Under the pieces are notes generated by a model. It was given only the letters and a program-made list of their open reading frames with translations, had not been told where the DNA came from and ran no database searches. The position numbers and the translations under genes were made by a program. Shown here one piece after another: positions 19,235 to 27,795 of a stretch of 64,000 nt of DNA (position 1 is its first letter; each line of letters begins with the position of its first letter). The stretch lies in NCBI GenBank assembly GCA_015228925.1, contig JADGCQ010000002.1, forward strand, positions 1-64,000. The letters are read 5' to 3'. The stretch is from Magnetococcales bacterium. Its GTDB lineage: Bacteria > Pseudomonadota > Magnetococcia > Magnetococcales > UBA8363.

Positions 19235-19744
19235 ATGGATTCAGCACTTTTGGAGATCATCGATCAACATCGACACCATTGGCCAACCTCCTTCGATGCC
19301 GACCTAACCCCTTTTTTTCACACACTCCATCGCGCCCATGGCGATCTCCTGGGGGCCGCTTTCAAAGTCGTCGGACACCATGATCTCAGCCCGGCAGAAT
19401 TTGATGTATTGGCCAGCCTGCGCCGTTCCCCACCCCCGCATGAACTGACACCCTCGCAATTGCAACAAGCTTTGGTGATCACATCGGGAGGATTGACAAA
19501 AATATTGCACCAACTCGAAGTACGCGGTCTCATCACCCGGTCTACCGCCAGCAATGACCGCCGTGTCAAGCCGGTCCGTCTGACAGACCATGCCTTCCCC
19601 CTCGTTGAACAGGCTTTACAGGCGATACTCCAACATGTGGGGTGTTGGATCAAAGAAACCTTGTCGGCGCAAGAGATTCAACAAGTCACCCAAACCCTTG
19701 CCAAACTAACGCTGGTTCACCCCCTGGCCACGTTCAAGAAATAA
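19235..19744 (+). CDS. MarR-family transcriptional regulator
   Basis: A 169-residue winged-helix regulator with the MarR layout: N-terminal helix, LSPAEFDVLASLRR, a recognition-helix region (LVITSGGLTKILHQLEVRGLI) and the wing NDRRVKPVRLTD. GGAG lies 6 bp before the ATG. It is divergent from the outer-membrane channel gene of an RND operon, so it probably represses the pump and is released by a substrate. Only the position supports that link. Confidence 0.88.
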   Translation: MDSALLEIIDQHRHHWPTSFDADLTPFFHTLHRAHGDLLGAAFKVVGHHDLSPAEFDVLASLRRSPPPHELTPSQLQQALVITSGGLTKILHQLEVRGLITRSTASNDRRVKPVRLTDHAFPLVEQALQAILQHVGCWIKETLSAQEIQQVTQTLAKLTLVHPLATFKK

Positions 19745-19863
19745 AATTAAGTTCTTGATTTTTACCGTCAGGTCCGCCATTCATGGAAGGGTATGCGGGG
19801 GCGTTGTGGCCCTTGGAACAAGAAAGAATCCGGGGAATACAAAACTTTAGATCCGGCGATCCT

Positions 19864-21516
19864 ATGAGCAAAGTCCTTGTTGGCTGCCAACACTGTCGGG
19901 CCAAGTTTAAAATCGAATCCAAAAACATCCCTGAGTTGGGTGCCAGATCGGTTTGCCCCAATTGCAATGCCCATTTTACCATGTGGCATCCCGATGCCTA
20001 TTACCTAGAACGTTTTCCACGGGAATACGCCGTCTATATTCTGGCACGGAAGATTCAGGGTCATGTCCCTGAGATACGCCATGAGATCAAGCGGATCCAG
20101 GTGTTGGAACAATGGCTTAAGGATCGTCAGGCTTCCATCCTCCAGGCCCCCGATACCCTGCTTGAGACGTACTGCGCCGAGATTCAAGGGCAACTCGGCA
20201 CCGAAGAAGCGGCAGAGACCCAAACCACCCTCCGTCATTTTTTTGAAATTCTTGCCCGCGAGGGATTGCGCACCGGCCATCCTTGCATCACCCCTCAGGA
20301 TCCCCCCCTAGCCGGGCAACTTGAACGGGTGGTGGAGTCCGAACCGACCGTCCCTAGCCCCGCCAAGGGAAGCGATGGGACCAGCGATAAAAACAAACGG
20401 CTCATGATGATTGTGTTGGTGATTCTTGCCTCCGCGAGCGTTTTTTTCTTTTACAAACAAAAGGCGAAGGAAGACTTATTGCTTCAGGAAATCAGCGCGA
20501 TGCAAACCCTGCACAATGAGCAGCTTAAAATGGGCCAATCCGGTACAAAAAAGATCGGATCGGTCGATGATATCCTACGACTGGCCGAAGAGGCAGACAT
20601 TCAAGCGGCAGAAAGGCGTCGTCAGGCCATCGAAAAAACCCAGGCAGACCTGCTCCAGGCCAGCAATCGGAAAGAGCAACAACGCCGTCGGGAATTGACT
20701 GCGGAGGCGGATCAGACCATTGCGCAGATCCTGGAACAAGCCCATCTTTTGGCCGAGGCCCGCCAGAAAAAAGAGTTGGAAACCCAGCATCAAGCCCAAC
20801 GAGAAGCCGAGGCCATCAAGGACAAGCAACGGGCGGCACTCCTGGCACTGGAAGCCAAACGCAAGCGGTGTACCGGTAATTGCGAAAATGGCTATGGCGT
20901 GACAACCTATGAAAATGGTGACCGCTATGAAGGGCAATGGAAAAATGGGCAACGTTGGGGCCAGGGAACCCTGATTGAAGCGAACAAGGATCGTTGGACC
21001 GGGCAATGGCAGGCAGATAAACGGGTCGGCGTCGGACAACGCCACCTCGCCTTTGCCGATTATAAGGCGCAGGAGGCGGCGCGCTTGGCCAAATTGCAGG
21101 AGGCACGACAAAAAGCCCTGGCGCAAAAACGTCTGAACGATGAGGTACAACAAAAGCAGGCTCAAGAACAGGCCAGTCTGAAAGAGATGATTGCCAAGGG
21201 GATGACCGGCTGCGTCCAGGGCAATTGTGATAACGGCCAAGGCTCCTACATTTTTCCCGGTGGTGATTATTATTATGGTGGATGGAAGAATGGGGTGAAG
21301 AACGGTTTTGGCGGTTATATCTTCGCCAAAGGTGGCAGCTATGTCGGCGATTGGGTCGATGACCAAAAGCAGGGACAGGGGACTTACACTTTTAAAAGTG
21401 GCCAAAAGTACGTGGGGGGATGGTTGCAAGACAAAAAACACGGCCCTGCGGTCATCGTGTTTACCGATGGACAAAAGATCCGTTCCCAATGGAACATGGG
21501 TGAGCAGGTCCAATGA
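19864..21516 (+). CDS. Membrane protein with N-terminal zinc ribbon and C-terminal MORN repeats
   Basis: The chosen start gives MSKVLVGCQHCR, a clean zinc ribbon (CxxC near residue 8, CPNC near 32; MJ0042-like); an upstream in-frame ATG at 19783 would add 27 unconvincing residues. One membrane helix lies around 180-197 (MMIVLVILASASVFFFY), then a long Gln/Glu/Ala coiled coil. At least four MORN repeats follow in two groups (YEGQWKNGQRWGQG; YYGGWKNGVKNGFG, YVGDWVDDQKQGQG, YVGGWLQDKKHGP), the groups separated by a second coiled coil. Bacterial MORN proteins often act as envelope or lipid-contact scaffolds; no specific function is claimed. Its stop overlaps the next start (ATGA). Confidence 0.78.
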   Translation: MSKVLVGCQHCRAKFKIESKNIPELGARSVCPNCNAHFTMWHPDAYYLERFPREYAVYILARKIQGHVPEIRHEIKRIQVLEQWLKDRQASILQAPDTLLETYCAEIQGQLGTEEAAETQTTLRHFFEILAREGLRTGHPCITPQDPPLAGQLERVVESEPTVPSPAKGSDGTSDKNKRLMMIVLVILASASVFFFYKQKAKEDLLLQEISAMQTLHNEQLKMGQSGTKKIGSVDDILRLAEEADIQAAERRRQAIEKTQADLLQASNRKEQQRRRELTAEADQTIAQILEQAHLLAEARQKKELETQHQAQREAEAIKDKQRAALLALEAKRKRCTGNCENGYGVTTYENGDRYEGQWKNGQRWGQGTLIEANKDRWTGQWQADKRVGVGQRHLAFADYKAQEAARLAKLQEARQKALAQKRLNDEVQQKQAQEQASLKEMIAKGMTGCVQGNCDNGQGSYIFPGGDYYYGGWKNGVKNGFGGYIFAKGGSYVGDWVDDQKQGQGTYTFKSGQKYVGGWLQDKKHGPAVIVFTDGQKIRSQWNMGEQVQ

Positions 21517-22856
21517 GCATCCATGGCACCGGGAAAGTCATGAATAGGGGAGTCTGGGCAATGCGTTACAAATCGCCTCCTTTTTGGCAAAGGGTGTTGC
21601 TGTTGATCATCCTGGGTTGGTCCCCGTGGGTCTGGGGTGCTGGCGTTGATGGTAAAAAGCCAGAGCCATTGATCATGGGTGCCGGCAATGTTTCAGGTCT
21701 TTATTTTCCCACGGTGGGGGCGATTTGCCGTGATCTCAACCAATTTTCCAAAAAATCGGCGACCAACACCCTGCACTGTGCGGTAGAACCTTCCGATGGT
21801 TCCGTTGATAATATTCAACTGCTGGGGGATGGTGCCATTCAGTTTGGCATGGCGCAATCGGATGTTATCGCCAATGCTTGGCAGGGGCTACCTCCCTTTG
21901 GTGCCAAACACGGGAAATTGCGTTCTCTGGTCAGTCTGTTCAGTGAAACGTTGACGATCATGGTCCGCGCCGACTCAGGCTCCAAAGAATGGGAAGACCT
22001 CCAGGGGAAAACGATCAGCATTGGAAAAAAAGATTCCGAAACCAGACAAACGGCCATCGCATTATTCAAAGAGTGTGACCTTGCCCCCAAACGATTGGAC
22101 GAAGAGAAAGAATTGAGTCCTGACGGTGCCCTGGCGGCGTTAGGCAACAAGGAAATTGACGCCTTCGTTCTGGTTTCCGGTCATCCCAACGAAACCCTAT
22201 GGAACGCAGTGACCACCGCCAAGGGACGGATTTTACATGTCCCGGAAGCGTGTTTAGAGCGCGTCACCAGAAAATATCCTCATTATGTCAAAACAAGTAT
22301 CCCTGGAGGGATCTATCCCGGTCTCTCCGAAGAGATTCCGGCTTTAGGGGTAAAAGCCACGCTGTTGACCACGACCGACATGGATGAGGAAACGGCCTAT
22401 CAAGTGACACGGGTGATTATAGAAAAGGTCTATCGTTTCAAACGGTTGGATCCTGATTTTGTGATTCCTGATCCCAGGTCTTTGTTTGAGGGGTTGGTTG
22501 CCCCGTTGCATCTTGGGGCCTTTAAATATTTTCAGGAAATGCGCGTGATCGAGGTCAAGTCGGGTCGTCCCGATCCGGCATCGCAGATGAAAGCGGTCCC
22601 GACGTTGGAAGGGGAACCGACTTCCCACTGGAAGTTGGAATATAAGGCACCACTCCACTTGGCACAATTGGGTGTGAACACCATCCGGGATGATGATCCG
22701 ATCACCGGCGTTTCCTCCATACAACCTTTTGCGGCGGGAACGACTCCGGGTGGAACGGGGTATTGGATCGTATCCAATACCGACATCACTGGAAAAGGAT
22801 CGGAGGAACCGGGGCAGTCGGTTGACCCGGTTCCGGTTGGCCTGGAGAACAGGTAG
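21513..22856 (+). CDS. TAXI-family TRAP transporter solute-binding protein
   Basis: Periplasmic binding protein. The TAXI signature region is clear: a Sec signal (VLLLIILGWSPWVWG), then IMGAGNVSGLYFPTVGAICRDLN and a GDGAIQFGMAQSDVIANAW stretch. ATG at 21513 overlaps the MORN gene stop; ATGs at 21540 and 21561 are alternatives, the last placing the signal peptide closest to the N-terminus. No TRAP membrane subunit is nearby, so it is an orphan binding protein or partners a distant permease. The C-terminal ~75 residues, rich in Pro, Gly and Thr, extend past the usual domain. Confidence 0.82.
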   Translation: MSIHGTGKVMNRGVWAMRYKSPPFWQRVLLLIILGWSPWVWGAGVDGKKPEPLIMGAGNVSGLYFPTVGAICRDLNQFSKKSATNTLHCAVEPSDGSVDNIQLLGDGAIQFGMAQSDVIANAWQGLPPFGAKHGKLRSLVSLFSETLTIMVRADSGSKEWEDLQGKTISIGKKDSETRQTAIALFKECDLAPKRLDEEKELSPDGALAALGNKEIDAFVLVSGHPNETLWNAVTTAKGRILHVPEACLERVTRKYPHYVKTSIPGGIYPGLSEEIPALGVKATLLTTTDMDEETAYQVTRVIIEKVYRFKRLDPDFVIPDPRSLFEGLVAPLHLGAFKYFQEMRVIEVKSGRPDPASQMKAVPTLEGEPTSHWKLEYKAPLHLAQLGVNTIRDDDPITGVSSIQPFAAGTTPGGTGYWIVSNTDITGKGSEEPGQSVDPVPVGLENR

Positions 22857-22865
22857 GAAAGTTCC

Positions 22866-23141
22866 ATGTCAGGAGAGAGGAAAACCGAGATGGCGACGAT
22901 CACCATGGAAATTCCTGGAGATATGTTATCTGCTCTTCGGAAATCACCGGATGAATTCATGCAGGAATTGCGGTTAGCGGCAGCGATCCAATGGTATGCC
23001 CAGGGATGGATTACCCAGTCCAAGGCGGCTGAGTTCGTTTCCGTCAGTCGTGCCGAATTTCTTGACGAGTTGTATCGGAGGCGGATTCCTGCCGTGCAGG
23101 TTACGGAGAGAGAATTGAGAGAGGAAGTCTTTGGTGGATGA
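22866..23141 (+). CDS. UPF0175-family antitoxin
   Basis: A short protein with the UPF0175 layout: a beta strand (ATITMEIPGDML), a helix with ELRLAAAIQWYAQGWITQSKAAEFVSVS-type helix-turn-helix, and a C-terminal tail. ATG at 22866 gives 91 residues; ATG at 22890, starting at MATITMEIP, matches the usual N-terminus better. It overlaps the downstream DUF3368 gene, the classical antitoxin-toxin arrangement, and should bind and neutralise that PIN-like protein and repress the pair. Confidence 0.82.
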   Translation: MSGERKTEMATITMEIPGDMLSALRKSPDEFMQELRLAAAIQWYAQGWITQSKAAEFVSVSRAEFLDELYRRRIPAVQVTERELREEVFGG

Positions 23142-23616
23142 CCGCTTGGTGGTGAACGCCTCACCGCTTATTTTTCTGGGGCGTGTGGAGCATCTTTGGT
23201 TGCTGGAAAAGATGTCGCGCCAGATTATGGTTCCGCAATCCGTGTGTCTGGAAATCGCTGCGGGACAGCGGAGAGATCGTTCTTGTAAAAAAACACTTGG
23301 ATGGACAGAGCGTTATCGAACTGAAGATACGCCTCTGCCAGCCAGCGTGGCGGGATGGGGCTTGGGAGCTGGTGAGTCCCAGGTCGTCGCAACGGCACTC
23401 CTTCACGGTGGAAAGGCCTTGCTGGATGATCGGATGGGACGCCGGTGCGCCGAAGCACAAGGATTGTCGGTGATTGGCACCCTGGGTATCGTGCTGCTGG
23501 CGAAACGACTTCATATGATCCCATCGGCACGAACGTTGCTGGAGACCTTGCGCCACCAGGGACTGTTTTTGGACGACCGATTACTCGAAGGGATGCTGAT
23601 TAAACTTGGAGAGTAG
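23131..23616 (+). CDS. DUF3368 PIN-like toxin
   Basis: A PIN-fold putative ribonuclease paired with the preceding UPF0175 antitoxin. Conserved acidic and polar positions are visible: VNASPLIFLGR at the N-terminus, GAGESQVVATAL in the middle and LLDDRMGRRCAEAQGL before IGTLGIVLLAKR. Translation begins at TTG 23131 or GTG 23134 inside the antitoxin's last codons; no ATG is available. 161 residues is normal. Cleavage of RNA is known for PIN toxins generally; the target here is unknown. Confidence 0.82.
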   Translation: MVDDRLVVNASPLIFLGRVEHLWLLEKMSRQIMVPQSVCLEIAAGQRRDRSCKKTLGWTERYRTEDTPLPASVAGWGLGAGESQVVATALLHGGKALLDDRMGRRCAEAQGLSVIGTLGIVLLAKRLHMIPSARTLLETLRHQGLFLDDRLLEGMLIKLGE

Positions 23617-23676
23617 GTTTCTGCTGACTTAAATATAACCTTTATTATAATTATCGTTATTTGGCGCAACGACTAT

Positions 23677-24009
23677 TTACCGCGCATACAGCACTTTTCC
23701 TTCCCTCAAGGCTTGGTAGACCAGATGGCAGGTTGCGCTCCGAAATCGCTCAATTTCCTCCCGGCTGTAGACCAGAATATCTGTCGCCACGGGAAAACGG
23801 ACCATAGCCCTTTCCAGACGCGCCATCTCCCGGTAACGGCTGCGCTCAGGACCGAAGGGGGCGGATTCCACCACCAGCAGGTCGAAATCAGAATCGGTTC
23901 GCGCCTCGCCCCGGGCATGAGAACCGAAGAGGATCACCTGCTCAGGATCCGCCACTTCGACGATGATTCGTATGGCCTCCGTCAGCAATTTTTGGGTCAC
24001 ATCGGTCAT
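23677..24009 (-). CDS. MNT-type nucleotidyltransferase domain protein
   Basis: A small protein with the minimal nucleotidyltransferase signature GSHARGEARTDSDFDLLV (GS, then DxD). The chosen ATG at 24009 gives MTDVTQKL and 110 residues; an in-frame upstream codon at 24054 would add a Cys/Trp-rich leader. Family members work with a HEPN protein as a toxin-antitoxin pair in which the MNT protein adds AMP to the toxin. No HEPN gene is adjacent, so the partner is lost or distant. Confidence 0.75.
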   Translation of the reverse strand: MTDVTQKLLTEAIRIIVEVADPEQVILFGSHARGEARTDSDFDLLVVESAPFGPERSRYREMARLERAMVRFPVATDILVYSREEIERFRSATCHLVYQALREGKVLYAR

Positions 24010-24136
24010 TTTCCCCTTCTCCCGCACCGCTGGCCGACACCAACCGCAACACATCCACCCCCTGAATGATCTTGGCCTCGATAGCGGCCAGTTTGTTCAA
24101 GGTCTCCCGATCATTGCTGTGTACCACCCGGGCCAA
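23942..24136 (-). pseudogene. Possible remnant frame upstream of the nucleotidyltransferase
   Basis: A frame with protein-like composition (VTYDELARVVHSND, LNKLAAIEAKIIQGVDVL) begins after a stop near 24200, has only TTG (24136) as a start candidate, and then runs out of frame into the nucleotidyltransferase gene. Its position just upstream is where a HEPN-type partner often lies. I do not recognise it. A worn gene fragment is the best guess; a chance frame is also possible. Confidence 0.3.
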
Positions 24137-24208
24137 TTCGTCATATGTAACTCTACCAAGTTTAACGTTATGTCCTGGAGTTATCTTAAGAATTCTCTAC
24201 AAATATTT

Positions 24209-24979
24209 CTACTCATTTTTTTCGCAATCATCCGATAAAGGGCAAAGACCACATTTCCGATCAGTTTTCCCACAAAATTCTCTGCCAATGTGCCAACATG
24301 CTGCATCGAAGTCGGCAGGAGATTTGAGTTTAAAAGAACCAATTTCATCTGCGGTAACGGATATTTTTGCGCTCGATGTTATTCCACATCTGTATAGCAC
24401 TCTGCACAAATGAATGTCAGGCTTTATTGATAACATGTGTTTATTCTTCTTCCCGCCAGCAACCCCAAATTTTCTAACGAGAATAAACTGGGCCATTTTT
24501 GCAAGAGCATCGCCGATTCCGTCAAATTCTTTGAATCTTTCGTATATCAGAAAACATTCTTCTGGAGAGGCATCCCAAATCAGTCTTGGGTCACTGTTAT
24601 ATTCATCAGAAATTTTCTTTGCAGCCGATCGCAACCATTTCGGGAATTTGTTTGTCTGGAAATTAACAGCATATGACTTGTTATCGAAACCGGTTTTCGT
24701 GATTTTTTTAATCTCGCGTTCTTTTGCGGACGAAATATTTTTCCAAAATGTTTTTCCTGGTTGAAAATGGTTCTCACGAAGATGACGCCCCCCCTCCCAA
24801 GCTCTTTCGGCAACCTGCCCTTGGTCTAACATAACCCCCAGAAAAAAAGCATCAGCCTTCTTCTTTGTCATTTTTTCTGGTGAAGAAGCCCAAACAAGGG
24901 TGTCATCGTTCTTTGCGAGCTTCTTATAGTGTTGATATACGATCTCAATTAATTTATCGCGTCTACGTTTGGTCACCAT
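24209..24979 (-). CDS. Endonuclease III superfamily protein with [4Fe-4S] cluster loop
   Basis: The C-terminus carries C236-x6-C243-x2-C246-x5-C252, the exact spacing of the EndoIII iron-sulfur cluster loop. Before it is a helix-hairpin-helix (EFDGIGDALAKMAQFI) and then IKPDIHLCRVLYRCG, whose Asp fits the conserved catalytic Asp. The Lys used by bifunctional EndoIII glycosylases is not present in the hairpin, so a monofunctional glycosylase or a DNA-binding role is more likely. ATG 24979 is chosen because AGGAG precedes it; an earlier in-frame start at 25033 is unsupported. The N-terminal half is unlike standard Nth. The gene is richer in A and T than its neighbours, suggesting transfer. Confidence 0.72.
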   Translation of the reverse strand: MVTKRRRDKLIEIVYQHYKKLAKNDDTLVWASSPEKMTKKKADAFFLGVMLDQGQVAERAWEGGRHLRENHFQPGKTFWKNISSAKEREIKKITKTGFDNKSYAVNFQTNKFPKWLRSAAKKISDEYNSDPRLIWDASPEECFLIYERFKEFDGIGDALAKMAQFILVRKFGVAGGKKNKHMLSIKPDIHLCRVLYRCGITSSAKISVTADEIGSFKLKSPADFDAACWHIGREFCGKTDRKCGLCPLSDDCEKNE

Positions 24980-25067
24980 ATGTTTTAAGTCTCCTGCACC
25001 AAAGTGGGATATTGTGGCCCCAGAGTACATCAAAAAATCTTATCCACGCAACCCTTTGCTATGGTAA

Positions 25068-25292
25068 TCAAGCTGCAAATCGCAAGATTTCAATCTCGGC
25101 ACCGTTTTCCCTGGCTTGTTGGGCACGCGCCAGCACTTGTTCCGTCACTTTGTCAGAGAGATAATATTCGCCGCAGTTATCACAAATATCGGCTGGTACG
25201 GCTTTGATGAGAACCGTAGTTCCTTCTCTTTCCAGAGTAACCGTGGTTTCACCGGGTTGCGTTTCGCCATTTCGGCAGAAAATGCATTTCAT
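25068..25292 (-). CDS. YgiT-type zinc-finger antitoxin
   Basis: 74 residues from ATG 25292: MKCIFCRNG, a beta region, then ICDNCGEYY, giving two CxxC zinc knuckles, and a helical tail ending LRFAA. This matches the MqsA/YgiT N-terminal zinc-finger antitoxins. Its start overlaps the stop of the DUF4258 gene by 4 bp, so the two form a coupled toxin-antitoxin pair with the toxin first, as in mqsRA. It lacks the C-terminal HTH of full MqsA, so it may not bind DNA itself. Confidence 0.82.
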   Translation of the reverse strand: MKCIFCRNGETQPGETTVTLEREGTTVLIKAVPADICDNCGEYYLSDKVTEQVLARAQQARENGAEIEILRFAA

Positions 25293-25624
25293 GTTTGCCT
25301 CCGCGAACGAAAATCCAGGTTCCAAATTTTTTTATCTGGAACGTAGGCTGTGATCACATGGCATCGCCTACTCAAAGGGTCGAACGAAAGGACAACATGC
25401 ACAGGCCGACCCTTCGGAAAACCCAACAACAAACGACTCGGAAAGGGCTGATCGTCTGGGTAATCCTTGACCATTTCCCCAGATTCAATGGTAAAAACAA
25501 CCTCCTCAGGTACTAGGCCCCTCTCGAACATCCTTTGAACCGCATGCCTGGTAAAGATAATCTTCCCGCAAACAATATCATCCACATGGATGGGATCCTG
25601 TTTTATATCTAAATTTCGCCCCAC
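25289..25624 (-). CDS. DUF4258 putative toxin
   Basis: A small RelE/BrnT-like fold protein with the DUF4258 motifs: IIFTRHAVQRMFERGL near the N-terminus, a VVFTIESGEMVKDYPDD stretch, and HVVLSFDPLSRRCHVITAYVPD at the C-terminus. It starts with GTG at 25624, overlapping the end of the upstream broken frame; a second in-frame GTG at 25585 is possible. Coupled by ATGA to a YgiT-type antitoxin. Toxicity is inferred from the pairing. Confidence 0.8.
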   Translation of the reverse strand: MGRNLDIKQDPIHVDDIVCGKIIFTRHAVQRMFERGLVPEEVVFTIESGEMVKDYPDDQPFPSRLLLGFPKGRPVHVVLSFDPLSRRCHVITAYVPDKKIWNLDFRSRRQT

Positions 25625-25912
25625 AACCGTCCCAAGAAAAGAAAATTACCGGCGCAACCAGTTTCAATACCCATCCATCTTTCATAAACTGACTGACCTC
25701 CAAGCAGCAAGACAACATCAATTTTACCATGAAAGATGTTAACCTTCCAAGTCGTGACTCTCAAGCCACAGGCGTTCCGGGACAATACGGATAACCCCCG
25801 TCTCTGGTAGCAGACCAATGAGGTCATCAATCGTGTGCCCCAGATGCTCTTCCCCAATCATGAAGAGGGCAGGATCGCCTTGAAGATTGGTTTCCATCAC
25901 AAAGTTTTTCAT
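25609..25912 (-). pseudogene. Probable frameshifted small gene
   Basis: ATG at 25912 opens a 57-codon frame (MKNFVMETNLQGDPALF, then IGEEHLGHTIDDLIGLLPE, VIRIVPERLWLES) that stops at 25739. Protein-like sequence resumes at once in another frame (IFHGKIDVVLLLGGQSVYERWMG, then AGNFLFLGRL) and ends at 25609. The two halves together would make a protein of about 100 residues, so a single indel near 25745 is likely. I do not recognise the family. It lies just upstream of the DUF4258 toxin gene, which overlaps its end. Confidence 0.5.
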
Positions 25913-26002
25913 TGCTTGAATCCTCGTCGCATGGGAGGGTCGGTCTGGGTGGGTGCTGCATCGCCATCGAGCCTGTAAGCAAGAAGAGAACCAGAAGAAA
26001 AA

Positions 26003-26890
26003 TTATAACGAGACCGTGACCCCTTCGGCGGCCAGATAACAGGCTGGACCCAGAGCAGCGACGTTTTTGCGGTCCAGGGCCTCCTGGAAAACCCGCTCCA
26101 GATCATCGTCGGAACGGATCGGTTCATGGTGGGTAAAGTAGACCGTTTTGATACCCGCCGCCCTGGCCATGTCGATATTGGCATCGAACGTGGAATGACC
26201 CCACCCTTTTTTTTGCGGATAATCTTGAATGGTGTAGGATGTATCGGCGACAAGAATATCGACACCACGGATAAAGTCGATGATCGCTTTATTCTTCTCG
26301 TTGACATAATGCCGGTATTCCGCCCACTCCTCATCTTCGGGGGCATAGATATTGTAGAGCTGTTCATGGTCACCGGTAAAGAAAATGCTTTTGCCATCGC
26401 ACGCAACCCGGTAACCAAAATTAAGGACCGGATGGTTCATCAAAATATTGCTGACGGTCACCGATCCCACCGGCACGGTTTGCCGTTCTTTGAGCGTCGT
26501 ATAGCGTAGCGTTGCCTTTAATTCCGCCTCCCGAACGGGGAAGTAGCAGTATTCCATTTGCCGGGCCAGGATTTGACGAATATTTTTTTGATCGACGGGA
26601 TCAAATGCACCATAAATATGAATGGAATTGCCGGGAATAAAGGCGGGGATAAAAAATGGCAATCCCTGGATATGGTCCCAATGGGTATGCGTAATAAACA
26701 AATGCGCCGTGACAGGCAGTTCGCCAAAAAGGGTCAGTGCCAGTTGATACAGGCCAGTACCGGCATCAAGAATGATCAATTCGTTGCGATTTCCTCGAAT
26801 TTCCAAACAGGTGGTGTTACCACCATACCGCAATGTTTTTGGACCTGGGACCGGAATGGATCCACGCACGCCGCGAAAAATCAGTTTCAT
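26003..26890 (-). CDS. Metallo-beta-lactamase-fold hydrolase
   Basis: The metal-binding motif THTHWDHIQG sits near residue 67 after an N-terminal MKLIFRGVRGSIPVPG strand. The other ligands are visible in MNHP, FTGDHEQ (Asp) and the late THHEP motif. This belongs to the phosphodiesterase-like branch of the fold; the N-terminal RGVRGS pattern recurs in proteins encoded next to signalling genes. A nucleotide or cyclic-nucleotide substrate is possible but unproven. Its start overlaps the stop of the HDOD gene by 4 bp, so the two are expressed together. Confidence 0.82.
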   Translation of the reverse strand: MKLIFRGVRGSIPVPGPKTLRYGGNTTCLEIRGNRNELIILDAGTGLYQLALTLFGELPVTAHLFITHTHWDHIQGLPFFIPAFIPGNSIHIYGAFDPVDQKNIRQILARQMEYCYFPVREAELKATLRYTTLKERQTVPVGSVTVSNILMNHPVLNFGYRVACDGKSIFFTGDHEQLYNIYAPEDEEWAEYRHYVNEKNKAIIDFIRGVDILVADTSYTIQDYPQKKGWGHSTFDANIDMARAAGIKTVYFTHHEPIRSDDDLERVFQEALDRKNVAALGPACYLAAEGVTVSL

Positions 26891-27795
26891 GGTTTCTGCA
26901 TGGACGGGGTCATGGAACCATCCTCCTGAATGGTGGTCAACAGCAGCGCATGATCGATTTCATCGGCGATCAAACCCAAAGATGCGGTCAGGGAATCCAA
27001 ATCCTTCCCAAAACGGTCTACCATATCGGCGGGGAGAGAAAGATCACGTCGGATCATGCGGGCATGAACAGGATCCATTTTTTTGGCGATCAGATTGGCG
27101 GCAAACACACAATCGAGCAAGGGGGAGGATGCACAAAACGCAGCGTCATGATGCCCAGCCATGCTCTGAATGATCAATTCCGGCAATCCCCATTTGCGCC
27201 CAAGCAACTCACCGACAGCCGTATGGGTTGTGGAAACCGTTTTTTTCTCCAAATCGGTAAAGGGTGTCGCCAAGGTCGCCTCCCGTTTCAGCAAGGGTCC
27301 ATAGTCATCGGGGAATAGTTTAAACAAAGCCAGTTTGCCAAAATCATGGAGCAGACCCGCCACGTAACAGTCGGTCGCCTGGGCTTGGGAAAATCCAAGA
27401 TTTCGGGCCAGTTTTCTGGCAATGATGGCAACCGCCAAGCTGTGCCGTAATATATCGGTGAGCGAATGGGGCGTTTCGCTGATGGAGAGCAGTTCCATGG
27501 GGACAATGCCCAACGCTAGGTTTTTCATGGTGTTGATCCCCAAAAAAACCACCGCCTCCTTGATGGAGGTAATTTTCTTCGCTAGGCCAAAATATTCCGA
27601 ATTGACCAATTTCAACAGGTGCATGGTCAAAATGGGATCCCGATCGATAACACGAACCACCTCCTTGGGTGGACAATTGATGTCATTGGTCAGTTGCAGG
27701 AGGGCATAACCGCTGTGGGGAAAAGCGGGCATGGTCGCCATCAATGAAAAAAGCTGTGTTTCGGAATAGGCCATGATGTTCTGGAATCGTCTCAA
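26887..27795 (-). CDS. HDOD-domain signalling protein
   Basis: A 302-residue HDOD protein: LTNDINCPPKEVVRVIDRDPILTMHLLKLVNS is the typical beginning, with AVVFLGINTMKNLALG and a degenerate HD site (LLHDFGKLAL) later. HDOD proteins are mostly non-catalytic relatives of HD-GYP and act as adaptors in motility or stress signalling. It is first of a two-gene operon with the metallo-hydrolase, translationally coupled by ATGA. Confidence 0.85.
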   Translation of the reverse strand: MRRFQNIMAYSETQLFSLMATMPAFPHSGYALLQLTNDINCPPKEVVRVIDRDPILTMHLLKLVNSEYFGLAKKITSIKEAVVFLGINTMKNLALGIVPMELLSISETPHSLTDILRHSLAVAIIARKLARNLGFSQAQATDCYVAGLLHDFGKLALFKLFPDDYGPLLKREATLATPFTDLEKKTVSTTHTAVGELLGRKWGLPELIIQSMAGHHDAAFCASSPLLDCVFAANLIAKKMDPVHARMIRRDLSLPADMVDRFGKDLDSLTASLGLIADEIDHALLLTTIQEDGSMTPSMQKP

